Shown here one piece after another: positions 25,296 through 35,599 of a stretch of DNA of 64,000 nucleotides. A model generated the notes under the pieces. The model was given only the letters and a program-made list of their open reading frames with translations, was not told where the DNA came from and searched no databases. Position numbers and translations under genes: made by a program. This stretch comes from G965195345 sp965277625. GTDB lineage: Bacteria; Pseudomonadota; Gammaproteobacteria; CAKMZV01. The stretch's first letter is position 1. Every line of letters begins with the position of its first letter. The stretch spans positions 1,364,001 through 1,428,000 of the forward strand of contig OZ255827.1 of NCBI GenBank assembly GCA_965277625.1, written 5' to 3'.

Positions 25296-25372
25296 TGGGG
25301 CGAGCGACGGGGCTTGAACCCGCGACCACTGGAATCACAATCCAGCGCTCTACCAACTGAGCTACGCCCGCC
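25296..25372 (-). tRNA. tRNA-His (anticodon GTG)
   Basis: Read on the minus strand it folds as a complete cloverleaf. The anticodon arm is CTGGA-TTGTGAT-TCCAG with anticodon GTG. The T arm is GCGGG-TTCGAGC-CCCGT, and the acceptor GCGGGCG pairs with CGCTCGC. The extra G at -1 opposite a C discriminator is the tRNA-His identity element. CCA is encoded at 25298-25296. The 3' end lies 44 bases before the helicase start codon on the same strand. Confidence 0.97.
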
Positions 25373-25393
25373 ATTAAGATTGAAAAAAGAGGC

Positions 25394-25422
25394 ATTCTAT
25401 TGCCCACACTCGACACTGTCAA
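25394..25422 (-). promoter_or_regulatory. Sigma-70 promoter for tRNA-His
   Basis: On the minus strand: TTGACA (25422-25417), 17-base spacer, TAGAAT (25399-25394). The predicted start point is near 25387, about 15 bases before the mature tRNA 5' end. The downstream helicase gene may share this transcript. Confidence 0.75.
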
Positions 25423-25783
25423 GCGCTATATTCGGGAAAACAAAATTGACCCATTCAACGGGGTTGACTATAACCCGTACCCACCTCGTATGCAATACAT
25501 TTGCTGACTCAATTTTGTAGGTTGAAAAATGTCGGAGCAGGAGGCAAGTATTTATTTAATATCAAAAAAATAAAATGGTACAATAACGCCCTAATCAAAG
25601 CAGTATAAAGTCTATCGCTAATTGAAAGTGTTCAAGCGCGATTTAATGCTGTTTTTACTGTCATTTCATTGAGAATTTTTTATAGACATCAAGCATAAAA
25701 TCGGACAATTTAAAACACTGCTCGGTGCCTGACACAAAACTTTTAGTCATTTTTTATATTTAACCAAGATTATTGAATTAAGC
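25423..25783. other. Intergenic region before minC
   Basis: No gene seen over 361 bases. TGGTACAAT (25576-25584) resembles an extended -10 box for minC but has no convincing -35 at 17 bases. No riboswitch or repeat recognised. Confidence 0.4.
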
Positions 25784-26803
25784 ATGAAAGAAATCATCAC
25801 GATGACGAACCAGCAAATTCAAGCGAAGGTTTTAACCATTTCTAAAAATGACATTGATCAACTTGATCCTTTTATTGAAAAATGTTTAGAGGAAAAACTT
25901 GATTTTTCCCAGCATTTAATCATTTTGCACATTCCTGATGCTGTGCGTTTGAGCATTCCTGAAATGGCCATGCTGAAAGACACCCTGGTTGAAGCGAAAA
26001 TCTTTCCAGCCGCCATTATCAGCTCTGATGAAAAAATTCTTGAGTATGCGCAATTCAGTGGTGTGCGCGGTTTCAGCAATTTATCGTCGCTCAATCCACC
26101 AATGAATGCATCGGTTCATAGACCAACACCCTTTACAGGCTCAGGGGCGGCCGCCTTTGTGCCTAGACCCATTATTGCACCGCCAAAACCTGAAGCGTCA
26201 CCATTGAAAGCGGACAATTTTGAGAAAATGCCAGCATTGTCAACCGACCAAGCCCCCAGTTTTGACAGCCAAGCGACCTCAAAACCTCAGCAGTCAGCTG
26301 CGAACAATCAAAATGAACCAGTTTATGTGCGCAAGCCCTTAAAGAAAGGCGAACGCATTCGTAATGAGTATGGCGACATCATTGTGTTGGCACCCGTTGA
26401 GAAAGGGGCCGTCATCGCAGCCACGGGTGATGTTTATATTCATGATCTTTGTGAAGGCAGTGTTTTAGCGGGCATAAACAATAATGCTGATGCCATGATT
26501 TATACCAATCAATTAGTGGCGGAAGCGCTTTCAATTGGTCAATTGTATGCAACCCAAGATCAGTTTAAAAACGTTCGCAAAGACATCCCCCTCAAAGTTT
26601 CATCCGAAGGCACGCGCTTACGCTTCATTGGCTTAACCCAACCACTGACCTTACCCGATGAGCAAACGCCGCAATCTGCTAAAACACCTGCGCCACAAAC
26701 CGAACAACACTCAGCACCTAAAATTGATGAGTTGGACACCGTTAATCAAATCAGTCAAAAGAAATGGGCTGAACCAAAATTTACCTCTTCAGAAAACCCT
26801 TAA
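25784..26803 (+). CDS. minC: Septum site-determining protein MinC, divergent
   Basis: Inhibitor of FtsZ assembly away from midcell. The C-terminal beta-helical MinC domain is recognisable at about residues 180-265: KPLKKGERIRNEYGDIIVLAPVEKGAVIAATGDVYIHDLCEGSVLAG, then AEALSIGQLY. The N-terminal ~100 residues fit the MinC_N fold. At 339 residues it is much longer than usual (230-270): a Pro/Ala/Ser/Gln-rich linker near 105-175 and a ~65-residue acidic, Gln/Pro-rich tail are added. minD and minE are not adjacent. Start at 25784 or 25802 (second ATG) cannot be decided. Confidence 0.8.
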   Translation: MKEIITMTNQQIQAKVLTISKNDIDQLDPFIEKCLEEKLDFSQHLIILHIPDAVRLSIPEMAMLKDTLVEAKIFPAAIISSDEKILEYAQFSGVRGFSNLSSLNPPMNASVHRPTPFTGSGAAAFVPRPIIAPPKPEASPLKADNFEKMPALSTDQAPSFDSQATSKPQQSAANNQNEPVYVRKPLKKGERIRNEYGDIIVLAPVEKGAVIAATGDVYIHDLCEGSVLAGINNNADAMIYTNQLVAEALSIGQLYATQDQFKNVRKDIPLKVSSEGTRLRFIGLTQPLTLPDEQTPQSAKTPAPQTEQHSAPKIDELDTVNQISQKKWAEPKFTSSENP

Positions 26804-26816
26804 TATTTAAAAAATT

Positions 26817-28709
26817 ATGCTACAAACCATTCGAAACAAATCCAAAAATTGGGCCTGGCTAATCGTTGTCATCATTAGTGTGCCTTTTGCCTTTTGGGGC
26901 ATTGAACGATTCCAAACCGACGATACCGATGAAGTGATATTCACGGTGGGCGAAAGAGACATCAGTCGAATGAACTTCAGCCGCAATTTTATTGCACAAA
27001 AACGCCAGTTAGAAGAGCAGTATGCCGATGAATACAACACCCGTGTTGATGAGGAAGCCTTGAAGCAACAAGTGTTTCAAAGATTGATTCTCTCTGGCAT
27101 GATTGAGTCAGCGGCTGAAGAATTTGGCTATGTTGTAAACGATGGCCAATTGGCGCAATACATCAAATCACAATCGGTTTTTCAAGACGCAGACGGCCAG
27201 TTTGATCTTGAACAGTACAAAACTTTCTTAAATCTCAATGGATTTTCACCAAATGTCTATGAATCAGAAATCCGTTGGAATCTTAAAAGCAATCAAATTC
27301 GCGAGTCTCTCATTGGCAGTAATCTGATTACCAACTATGAAATAGAACAGTTTTATGAAATCAGTTCGCATGAAAGAGAATTTGCTTGGGTACTCATACC
27401 ATGGCGCCAAGAATTGACCAATGTTTCTGTAGAGCCTGAAGAAGCTCAGGCCTATTATTCAGAAAACCAATCCGCATTCACTGTGCCTGAAAAAGTCAAA
27501 ATCGATTACATTGAGTTGGATGCCGATGCTTTGGCCGACGCCATTGAAGTCAGCGATGAACAAGCTGAAGCATATTATGCTAATAATGAAGAAAGTTTCA
27601 GAACCGCTGAAGAGCGCAGAGCCCGCCACATTCTTTTTGAATTAGAAGACAAAGCGCTGGCCGAAGAAGTTTTGGCTTCATTAAATGCTGGCGCAGACTT
27701 CAGTGAATTGGCCGAACAGCATTCAATTGATGCCGCTTCTGCCGAATCGGGCGGAGATTTGGGCTTCTTTAAACGCGGCATCATGGTTCCCAGTTTTGAT
27801 TTGGAAGTGTTTGGTATGGAAATTGGCGATCTTTCAGAGCTGGTTGAAACGCAATTTGGCTACCACATCATTCAATTGGACGACATCAAAGCAGGCGAAC
27901 AGCGGTCCTTTGCCGAAGTCGTTGATGAAGTTAAAGATGAGTTCAAGAAAAATCAAGCGCTTGAGGCTTTCTTCACTTTGCAAGAACAAATGGCAACTGC
28001 TGCGTTTGAAAACACCTTATCTTTGGAGCCCATTGCTGAAATCGTTCAATTACCCATCCAAACCACGGATTGGTTTACGCGTGAAGAAGGCACTGAGTTA
28101 GCAGAGAATTCGAACATACGCAACGCCGCTTTTAGCGATGAAGTCAAAGCCAAAGAAAATAACAGCCAGTTGATCGAACTTTCGCCCACCAGAGTGGCGG
28201 TGATTCGAGTCAGTGACACTGAAGCGGCTTTTGTCAAACCTTTTGAAACCGTTGAACAAGAAATCAACGGCGAACTCATCAAACAAAAAGGCAGCGATCT
28301 GCTCGTAGAAAAAACCAGTGAAATGATTAATAAATTACAGGGTGATGAGGCGTTGTGGACGGATGTTAGTACGACTTTTGAAATCTCAACAGGCTCGCTT
28401 AAATTTGCTTTTAGAAGTGTCGATGATGCCCAAAGTAATTTAGAAGAAGTCATTTTTGACAATATTTTTCAATTGCCTCGTCCATTTGCCGACACCCCCC
28501 CCTTGTATCTCGCCAGAAGAGTTAGCACAGGCGATGTGTTAATGGTTGCTCTGCGCGCATCTAAACCAGCAGATATCAAAGACCTTGAAGATAAACAACA
28601 AGAACTCCAAGAACTGCTATTAGGATTTCAACGAGATAATGATAGAATAGCCATTCTTGAATACCTACAAAGCAAATATGAAATTGACACTTTAGATATT
28701 GCTTTGTAA
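26817..28709 (+). CDS. ppiD: Periplasmic folding chaperone PpiD (SurA_N / parvulin)
   Basis: Inner-membrane-anchored chaperone that helps newly exported proteins fold near the Sec translocon. An N-terminal membrane segment (WAWLIVVIISVPFAFWGI, ~12-29) is followed by a SurA_N-like helical domain and a parvulin domain around 260-355 (ARHILFELEDKALAEEVL, SAESGGDLGFFKRG, VETQFGYHIIQLDDI). 630 residues, usual for PpiD. The second half is less conserved. It starts 13 bases after minC. Confidence 0.92.
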   Translation: MLQTIRNKSKNWAWLIVVIISVPFAFWGIERFQTDDTDEVIFTVGERDISRMNFSRNFIAQKRQLEEQYADEYNTRVDEEALKQQVFQRLILSGMIESAAEEFGYVVNDGQLAQYIKSQSVFQDADGQFDLEQYKTFLNLNGFSPNVYESEIRWNLKSNQIRESLIGSNLITNYEIEQFYEISSHEREFAWVLIPWRQELTNVSVEPEEAQAYYSENQSAFTVPEKVKIDYIELDADALADAIEVSDEQAEAYYANNEESFRTAEERRARHILFELEDKALAEEVLASLNAGADFSELAEQHSIDAASAESGGDLGFFKRGIMVPSFDLEVFGMEIGDLSELVETQFGYHIIQLDDIKAGEQRSFAEVVDEVKDEFKKNQALEAFFTLQEQMATAAFENTLSLEPIAEIVQLPIQTTDWFTREEGTELAENSNIRNAAFSDEVKAKENNSQLIELSPTRVAVIRVSDTEAAFVKPFETVEQEINGELIKQKGSDLLVEKTSEMINKLQGDEALWTDVSTTFEISTGSLKFAFRSVDDAQSNLEEVIFDNIFQLPRPFADTPPLYLARRVSTGDVLMVALRASKPADIKDLEDKQQELQELLLGFQRDNDRIAILEYLQSKYEIDTLDIAL

Positions 28710-28769
28710 ACAATTGAATGATCTGATAAACCTCAACACACTTAATCTTTTAAACCCATAGGTACCTAT

Positions 28770-29354
28770 ATGAAACACACGCTTCCCGCTCTTAATTTTG
28801 CTTATGACGCATTAGCCCCCCACATTGGTGCAGAAACCATGGAATTGCATCACAGCAAACACCATCAAGCTTATGTTGATAATCTAAACAAACTCATTGC
28901 TGGCACAGAATTTGAAAGCATGACTTTGGCTGAAATTGTGGTAAAAGCGCCTGCAGGTGGCGTTTTCAACAATGCTGGTCAACACTGGAATCATACACAA
29001 TTTTGGGAAATGATCGCACCAGGTGGCGCTAATGCCCCTTCAGGTGCATTAGCCAAAGCCATTGACCAACAATTTGAGTCTTTTGACAACTTTAAATCTC
29101 AATTTGAAACCACAGGCATTACTACTTTTGGTTCGGGTTGGGCTTGGTTAGCACAAGCTGAAGACGGCAGCCTTTCTTTGTTGAGTTCGCCTAATGCGGA
29201 TAACCCCTTACGCCATAACAAAACAGCCTTACTTGGTGTCGATGTTTGGGAACATGCCTATTATGTTGATTATCGTAACAGACGCCCTGAGTATTTAAAG
29301 AACTTTTGGAATGTTGTCAATTGGGATAATGTTGCATCACGCTTTAAAGGGTAA
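28770..29354 (+). CDS. sodB: Superoxide dismutase, Fe/Mn family
   Basis: Cytoplasmic dismutation of superoxide. 194 residues with metal ligands in HHSKHHQAYVDNLN (H27 region), GQHWNHTQFW, DVWEHAYYVDYRNRR. The GQHWNH context (glutamine two before the tryptophan, as in iron enzymes) suggests Fe or a cambialistic enzyme; this is a judgement from motif alone. Starts 60 bases after ppiD. Confidence 0.94.
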   Translation: MKHTLPALNFAYDALAPHIGAETMELHHSKHHQAYVDNLNKLIAGTEFESMTLAEIVVKAPAGGVFNNAGQHWNHTQFWEMIAPGGANAPSGALAKAIDQQFESFDNFKSQFETTGITTFGSGWAWLAQAEDGSLSLLSSPNADNPLRHNKTALLGVDVWEHAYYVDYRNRRPEYLKNFWNVVNWDNVASRFKG

Positions 29355-29366
29355 CAACAAAAATCT

Positions 29367-30338
29367 ATGGATCCATTAAATCATCAAATCAACCAGCAAG
29401 CCCTTGACCTGGCTAAAGAAATATTAGAGGACAAGAAAAAACAAAGACGCTTTCAATTACTCAGCAAGCTGATTTGGGCTTTCATCATCGTTGGGATTTT
29501 TTATTCGATTTTCTCGGGTATTTCATCCATTGCGACCAGTGCGTCTTCAATGCAAGGGGGCTCATTTGATGAAGAAAAACCGCATATTTCTAAGGTTGAT
29601 TTGGTGGGTCCTATGTTTGAAGGCTCACCGGCAAGTGCTGACATAGTCATACCAGCCTTAGAACAAGCATTCAAAGCACCAATGTCTAAAGCGGTGTTCA
29701 TTCAAGCAAATTCTCCAGGCGGTGCACCCGTACAATCAGCCACCATTAACGATGCCATCATTCGCTTGAAAGCACAGTATAAAAAGCCCGTTTATGCCAT
29801 CATATCCGATCTTTGCGCTTCTGCTTGCTATTACGCCATAGCGCACGTTGATACCATCGTTGCCAGCCCAGTCAGCTTGGTTGGATCCATTGGTGTCAGA
29901 TTAGAGAGCTATGACCTGAGAGGTTTGGCTGAGAAAATTGGTGTTAAACAACGCTTGCTCACCGCTGGCGAATATAAGGCACTGCTCGATCCGCTTTCCC
30001 CTCTGCCAGAAGAAGTTAAAGCACATCTACAAAAAACCATTGATGCCACTCACCAAGAGTTCATCAGCGTGGTGAAATCAGGCAGAAACAACAAAATAGC
30101 CGAAGATGCAGAAGTATTTAATGGTCTGATTTGGGGTGGCAATGAAGCCCTACAATTAGGCTTAATCGATGCGTTTGGAGACAATTACAGTATTGCTAAT
30201 CAGGATTTTAATGGCATGCCATTGGTTGATTACAATCCTGAAGCCCCATGGATTGAAAGGATTATGGAGCTTTCAGAACGAACATTGGCTTTGTTGACGT
30301 CCAATAATAATGGGTGGCAACTCCGCTCAATGCATTAA
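29367..30338 (+). CDS. S49-family membrane serine protease (SppA/SohB-like)
   Basis: Signal-peptide-peptidase-type protease. One membrane segment near residues 30-50, then a ClpP-like catalytic domain with the serine in DLCASACYYAIAHVDTIVASP and the lysine in LLTAGEYKALLDPLSP, the Ser/Lys dyad of the family. 323 residues, the short single-domain form. It lies 12 bases after sodB and 18 before mnmA, all co-directional. Confidence 0.88.
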   Translation: MDPLNHQINQQALDLAKEILEDKKKQRRFQLLSKLIWAFIIVGIFYSIFSGISSIATSASSMQGGSFDEEKPHISKVDLVGPMFEGSPASADIVIPALEQAFKAPMSKAVFIQANSPGGAPVQSATINDAIIRLKAQYKKPVYAIISDLCASACYYAIAHVDTIVASPVSLVGSIGVRLESYDLRGLAEKIGVKQRLLTAGEYKALLDPLSPLPEEVKAHLQKTIDATHQEFISVVKSGRNNKIAEDAEVFNGLIWGGNEALQLGLIDAFGDNYSIANQDFNGMPLVDYNPEAPWIERIMELSERTLALLTSNNNGWQLRSMH

Positions 30339-30356
30339 AACGCCTTCAGGCAATCA

Positions 30357-31430
30357 GTGAAAATAATCGTTGGCCTCTCAGGCGGTGTTGACTCCTCTTA
30401 TACAGCCTATCTGTTAAAACAACAAAAGTACACAGTCGAAGGGCTGTTCATGAAAAATTGGGCTCAGTCGGACGACGAAGACTGTCCCGTCGCTGAAGAT
30501 TTACGCGATGTTATGCGCGTTTGCGAACATTTAGACATTCCACTGCACATAGAAGACTTCTCCGAAGATTATCGCAAGCATGTGTTTGATGACTTTTTAA
30601 TAGAATACCAAGCGGGCCGAACGCCCAACCCCGATGTGTTTTGTAATAGCCGCATAAAATTTGCTGTATTCTTACAACAGGCCTTAGCCTTAGGGGCAGA
30701 TAAAATTGCAACGGGGCATTATGCCAAAATCGTTCACGCTGATGATCAGTACCAACTGCATTGCGCGCGCGATGGCAACAAAGATCAAAGCTATTTTCTA
30801 CACCGCCTCAGTCAAAATCAATTAGCACACGCCCTATTTCCCTTGGCAGACATCGATAAACAAGACCTGAGACAATATGCCAAGGATGCTGGCATTCACA
30901 CCCATTTGAAAAAAGACAGCACGGGCATATGCTTTATTGGTTCCAAATCGTTTAAAATCTTCATTCAAAAATACATCGATCAACGACCAGGCCCCATCAA
31001 AACCGTTGATGGACAAACAATCGGTGCCCATCAAGGGCTGTTCCTGCACACCATCGGCCAAAGAAAAGGTTTACAGATTGGCGGTTTAAAAGCCTATGAG
31101 GCCATGCCTTGGTACGTAGCCGATAAGGACATGGCCAGCAATACCCTGATCGTTGCTCAAAAAGGCGATCCAGCACTGTTCCACAATCACCTCGTGGCGA
31201 CAAACACCCACTGGATCAATGAACCGCCTGTGCTCAACCGACCCTATCAAGCAAAGATTCGTTACCGACAAGCCGCACAACCGTGTGTGATTACCCACAT
31301 GGGTGCGGATGACATCCATGTTCAGTTCAGTCAAAGCCAACAAGCCATTACCCCTGGACAATCTTTGGTGATTTATGACAATCATTGCTGTTTGGGTGGC
31401 GGCATTATTACCGAACGTTCAAAATCCTAA
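30357..31430 (+). CDS. mnmA: tRNA-specific 2-thiouridylase
   Basis: Makes the s2U34 modification on Lys, Glu and Gln tRNAs. Starts with GTG at 30357, giving the family N-terminus MKIIVGLSGGVDSS with the PP-loop. Catalytic cysteines are in NPDVFCNSRIKF and TGICFIGSKSF. Also seen: ATGHYAKI, DQSYFLHRL, HTIGQRKGL. 357 residues, full length. Confidence 0.96.
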   Translation: MKIIVGLSGGVDSSYTAYLLKQQKYTVEGLFMKNWAQSDDEDCPVAEDLRDVMRVCEHLDIPLHIEDFSEDYRKHVFDDFLIEYQAGRTPNPDVFCNSRIKFAVFLQQALALGADKIATGHYAKIVHADDQYQLHCARDGNKDQSYFLHRLSQNQLAHALFPLADIDKQDLRQYAKDAGIHTHLKKDSTGICFIGSKSFKIFIQKYIDQRPGPIKTVDGQTIGAHQGLFLHTIGQRKGLQIGGLKAYEAMPWYVADKDMASNTLIVAQKGDPALFHNHLVATNTHWINEPPVLNRPYQAKIRYRQAAQPCVITHMGADDIHVQFSQSQQAITPGQSLVIYDNHCCLGGGIITERSKS

Positions 31431-31474
31431 TTTGAAATGTTAAAATACAGCTCACACTTACCTACGGAGAAACA

Positions 31475-34117
31475 ATGACCCATTCGTACAATGCAAAGAA
31501 AACCTTAACTGTTAACGGCAAAGACCACGATTATTACAGCGTTCAGGCGCTCAAAAATGCGCAGAAACTGCCCTATTGTTTGAAAATCATTTTAGAAAAC
31601 CTACTCCGCAATGAAGATGGTAAGACCGTTGGTCGCAAAGACATCGAATGGTTCGAAAATTGGACACCAGAGAACACCGATAACAAAGAAATTGCTTACC
31701 GCCCTGCACGCGTGTTACTGCAAGACTATACGGGCGTACCCGCCATTGTCGATTTGGCCTCAATGCGCGACGCAATCATCGAACTGGGCTCTGACCCTTC
31801 AAAAATCAACCCGCTTCAACCTGCTGAATTGGTGATTGACCATTCTGTGCAAGTGGACGAGTTCGGCAGCAATAACGCCTTAGATTTAAACACCAAGTTA
31901 GAGTATTTACGAAATAAGGAACGCTACCAATTTTTAAAATGGGGACAGAATGCTTTCAGTAACTTCAAAGTGGTGCCACCCGGTGCAGGCATTGTCCACC
32001 AAGTCAATTTAGAATATTTGGCCCGTGTGGTTTTTGAAAACGACCAGCACGAGCTTTATCCCGATACCGTCGTCGGCACCGACTCACACACAACCATGAT
32101 CAATGGCTTAGGCGTATTGGGCTGGGGTGTTGGCGGCATTGAGGCAGAAGCTGCCATGTTAGGACAACCCATTTCAATGCTTGTGCCCAAGGTGGTTGGA
32201 TTTAAACTCACTGGGCAGTTAGCCGAAGGCGCAACAGCGACCGATCTGGTCTTGGTCGTGGTCGAAATGCTGCGTGAGCACGGAGTGGTTGGAAAATTCG
32301 TTGAATTTTATGGCACGGGCATCGCCAATTTGTCATTGGCAGATCGTGCCACCATTGGCAATATGGCACCCGAATACGGCGCAACGTGCGGCATCTTTCC
32401 AGTAGATGAAGAAACTTTGAACTACATGCGCTTGTCCAATCGCTCAGATCACAGCATCGCCTTGACCAAAGCTTATTACCAAGCACAAGGGATGTTTTTA
32501 ACCGAAGACTGCGTAGAATCTGAATATAACGAAACCATTGAATTAGATATTTCTACGGTCGTCCCAAGCATTGCAGGCCCCAAACGCCCGCAAGATAGAA
32601 TTTCCTTAAGCGAGTCAAAAACAGCTTTTAACAAGTCTTATGCCGACACCTATGGCAAAGACAAAAAACAAGCCACAGTTCAATCAAATGGCCAATCATT
32701 TGAACTGATCGATGGCGCTGTGGTCATTGCGGCGATTACCTCGTGTACCAACACTTCAAATCCTTCCGTTATGTTGGGTTCTGGACTGGTCGCAAAAAAA
32801 GCACGGGAACTAGGGCTTCACGTCAAACCGTGGGTCAAAACTTCATTGGCACCTGGATCCAAAGTTGTGACAGAATATCTCACCAAATCTGGGCTTTTGG
32901 ATGATTTGGAAGCCATGGGCTTCAATGTGGTGGGTTATGGTTGTACCACTTGTATTGGCAACTCTGGTCCATTGCCTGAGGCTATTTCCAAAGCCATTAA
33001 CGACAATGAATTAACGGTTTGCTCGGCATTGTCAGGCAATCGTAACTTTGAGGGACGGGTTCATCCAGAAGTCCGAATGAATTATCTCGCCTCACCCCCC
33101 TTAGTGGTTGCTTATGCCATTGCTGGTCGCATGGACATTGACCTCTACAACGAACCACTCGCACAAACGGCAGATGGCAAAGACGTTTATTTGAAAGACA
33201 TCTGGCCGACAAACAAAGAATTGGCAGACACTGTGGCCGACTCTGTGACCAAGGCGCAATTTCAAAGAACCTATGAAACCATTTTTGACGGTGAGCTCAA
33301 TTGGCAAAAACTGCATTCGAGCACAGAAGCAAAATACAATTGGCCAGAATCAACCTACGTCCAAAAACCGCCATTTTTTGACAAAATCACTGAACAACGT
33401 GCACCCGTTAATGAAATTGAAGGCGCCCATGCTCTGGGGGTTTTTGGTGACACAGTGACCACTGACCACATTTCGCCTGCGGGCTCGATCAAAGAAGACA
33501 GCCCAGCTGGCGCATATCTAAAAGCACATGGTGTGAGTCGTGGCGACTTTAATTCCTATGGGTCACGTCGCGGTAACCACGAAGTGATGATGCGCGGCAC
33601 CTTTGCCAACATTCGCATTCGCAATTTAATGTGCGAGGGTACCGAAGGTGGCATCACCAAACACGTGCCCAGTGGCAAGGAAATGAGTATTTTCGATGCT
33701 GCCATGGCGTATCAAGTATCGAATACACCATGTGTGATTATTGCAGGCAAAGAATACGGCACAGGCTCTTCTCGTGACTGGGCCGCCAAAGGTCCTCTAC
33801 TCCTTGGTGTACAAGCCGTCGTCGCTGAATCCTTTGAGCGCATCCATCGAACCAATTTGGTGGGAATGGGCATCTTGCCTTTGCAATTTAAGGATGGCGA
33901 TAGCCGTGAAAGTTTAAAGTTGACGGGCTTTGAAACCTATAAAATCAGCGGCATTGAAGACGGTCAAAGTAAAACCGTACAAGTTGAAGCCACGCCCAAA
34001 GAAGGCCCTAGCATTACATTTGAACTGCTGGTACGCATTGATACCCCGCAAGAGGTGGAGTATTATCAAAATGGTGGCATTCTGCAATATGTATTGCGTC
34101 AGTTAGCCACCACTTGA
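31475..34117 (+). CDS. acnA: Aconitate hydratase A
   Basis: TCA-cycle interconversion of citrate and isocitrate with a [4Fe-4S] cluster. 880 residues. Cluster cysteines are in AAITSCTNTSNPSVM and GYGCTTCIGNSGP; the swivel domain has GSRRGNHEVMMRGTFANIRIRN and EYGTGSSRDWAAKGP. The ribosome-binding site is GGAG six bases before the ATG. Acts alone after mnmA, in front of a convergent gabD. Confidence 0.96.
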   Translation: MTHSYNAKKTLTVNGKDHDYYSVQALKNAQKLPYCLKIILENLLRNEDGKTVGRKDIEWFENWTPENTDNKEIAYRPARVLLQDYTGVPAIVDLASMRDAIIELGSDPSKINPLQPAELVIDHSVQVDEFGSNNALDLNTKLEYLRNKERYQFLKWGQNAFSNFKVVPPGAGIVHQVNLEYLARVVFENDQHELYPDTVVGTDSHTTMINGLGVLGWGVGGIEAEAAMLGQPISMLVPKVVGFKLTGQLAEGATATDLVLVVVEMLREHGVVGKFVEFYGTGIANLSLADRATIGNMAPEYGATCGIFPVDEETLNYMRLSNRSDHSIALTKAYYQAQGMFLTEDCVESEYNETIELDISTVVPSIAGPKRPQDRISLSESKTAFNKSYADTYGKDKKQATVQSNGQSFELIDGAVVIAAITSCTNTSNPSVMLGSGLVAKKARELGLHVKPWVKTSLAPGSKVVTEYLTKSGLLDDLEAMGFNVVGYGCTTCIGNSGPLPEAISKAINDNELTVCSALSGNRNFEGRVHPEVRMNYLASPPLVVAYAIAGRMDIDLYNEPLAQTADGKDVYLKDIWPTNKELADTVADSVTKAQFQRTYETIFDGELNWQKLHSSTEAKYNWPESTYVQKPPFFDKITEQRAPVNEIEGAHALGVFGDTVTTDHISPAGSIKEDSPAGAYLKAHGVSRGDFNSYGSRRGNHEVMMRGTFANIRIRNLMCEGTEGGITKHVPSGKEMSIFDAAMAYQVSNTPCVIIAGKEYGTGSSRDWAAKGPLLLGVQAVVAESFERIHRTNLVGMGILPLQFKDGDSRESLKLTGFETYKISGIEDGQSKTVQVEATPKEGPSITFELLVRIDTPQEVEYYQNGGILQYVLRQLATT

Positions 34118-34141
34118 TGTAATAAGGTCTAATCGTCGATT

Positions 34142-35599
34142 TTAAGCGTATGAGATCAGCGCATATTTATGCTCTAAATATTCATCAATGCCGTAAATTG
34201 ATCCTTCTCTGCCTATGCCAGAGGATTTAACCCCGCCAAAGGGTCCAAATTCATTCGATAAAATGCCTTCATTAACGCCAACCATGCCCGATTCTAAGCC
34301 TTCTAAGACGCGTTTGATGCGACGGAAATCCTGCGTACAGAAATAAGCTGACAAACCAAATTCCGTGGCGTTGGCCTGCTCAATAACCTGTGCTTCATCA
34401 TCAAATGTAATGAGCGGCGCCACAGGACCAAAGGTTTCTTCACAAGAAAAAATGGCATCGGCAGCAACATTCGCCAGGATGGTTGGCTCAAAGAAATTAC
34501 CCCCGCGCTCATGACGCTTGCCGCCCATTAACACTTCGGCACCAGAAGCCACACTGTTTTGGATGTGCGCTTCTACTTTCTCTCTGGCTGCATCGTTAAT
34601 CAGTGGGCCTTGGTTCACCCCTTCAGTAAAGCCATCGGCCACAATAAATTTGCCAACTTCTTGTTGTAGTCGTTCAGCAAACTCATCATATATTTTGCTG
34701 TGAACAAATATTCGATTGGCGCACACGCACGTTTGTCCTGTGTTTCTATATTTTGTTGCGATCACCGCTTTGATGGCTGTGGTCATATCTGCATCATCAA
34801 ATACGATGAATGGGGCATTGCCACCCAACTCCATCGACATGCGTTTTACCGTTGAAGCACTTTGTTCCAACAATATTTTACCGACTCGTGTTGACCCAGT
34901 AAAACTGATCTTACGCACTAAGTCTGATGCGCTCATGGTCTGACCAATAACACTGGATTGATTTGAGGTCACAATTTGGCACACATTCTGAGGCAGTCCA
35001 GCTTGTTCTAACAACTTAACCAACGCCAGCGCAGAATATGGCGTTGAAGCAGAAGCTTTGATCACCACACAGCAACCCGCTGCCAATGCAGGGGCCACCT
35101 TGCGCGTAATCATAGCCAAGGGAAAATTCCAAGGGGTGATGACACCAACCACACCAACAGGTTCTTTGGTAAATTGCAACTGGGCGCTGTCTGAATAATT
35201 GCTCATGATAGAGCCGTGAATGCGTTTTGCTTGCTCAGAAAACCATTGCGAAAACTTTGCTGAATAAGCCACCTCTCCCCGCGCTTCTGCCAGCGGTTTC
35301 CCTTGTTCTAACACCATGAGGCTCGCCAAGTCTTCAGTATTTTGCATGATCAACTCATACCACCGATTGAGAATCGCATAACGTTCATTGGCAGTCGATT
35401 TTTTCCAAGTCTGAAAAGCTTGGTGCGCACTGAGTATGGCCTCATTGGTCTCATCCGCGCCCATATTTGGCAAAGAACCCAATGCCGTAAGAGTTGCGGG
35501 ATTAAAGACTTCAAAACGATTGCTGTTCGATTGCCCTGTCCATTCACCGGCAACGAAGCCCTGCTCTATGAATAATGCTTTGTTTTTAATTCTGTCCAT
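34142..35599 (-). CDS. gabD: NAD(P)-dependent succinate-semialdehyde dehydrogenase
   Basis: Oxidises succinate semialdehyde to succinate. Aldehyde dehydrogenase motifs: TPWNFPLAMITRKVAPALAAGC, FTGSTRVGKIL, SMELGGNAPFIVFDDADM with the glutamate base, and NTGQTCVCANR with the catalytic cysteine. 485 residues, the GabD length. No gabT neighbour. Convergent with acnA. Confidence 0.9.
   Translation of the reverse strand: MDRIKNKALFIEQGFVAGEWTGQSNSNRFEVFNPATLTALGSLPNMGADETNEAILSAHQAFQTWKKSTANERYAILNRWYELIMQNTEDLASLMVLEQGKPLAEARGEVAYSAKFSQWFSEQAKRIHGSIMSNYSDSAQLQFTKEPVGVVGVITPWNFPLAMITRKVAPALAAGCCVVIKASASTPYSALALVKLLEQAGLPQNVCQIVTSNQSSVIGQTMSASDLVRKISFTGSTRVGKILLEQSASTVKRMSMELGGNAPFIVFDDADMTTAIKAVIATKYRNTGQTCVCANRIFVHSKIYDEFAERLQQEVGKFIVADGFTEGVNQGPLINDAAREKVEAHIQNSVASGAEVLMGGKRHERGGNFFEPTILANVAADAIFSCEETFGPVAPLITFDDEAQVIEQANATEFGLSAYFCTQDFRRIKRVLEGLESGMVGVNEGILSNEFGPFGGVKSSGIGREGSIYGIDEYLEHKYALISYA

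Noticed and set aside
25296..25520. 68-codon plus-strand ORF overlapping the tRNA
   Set aside because: It is the antisense of tRNA-His and its promoter; no coding features.
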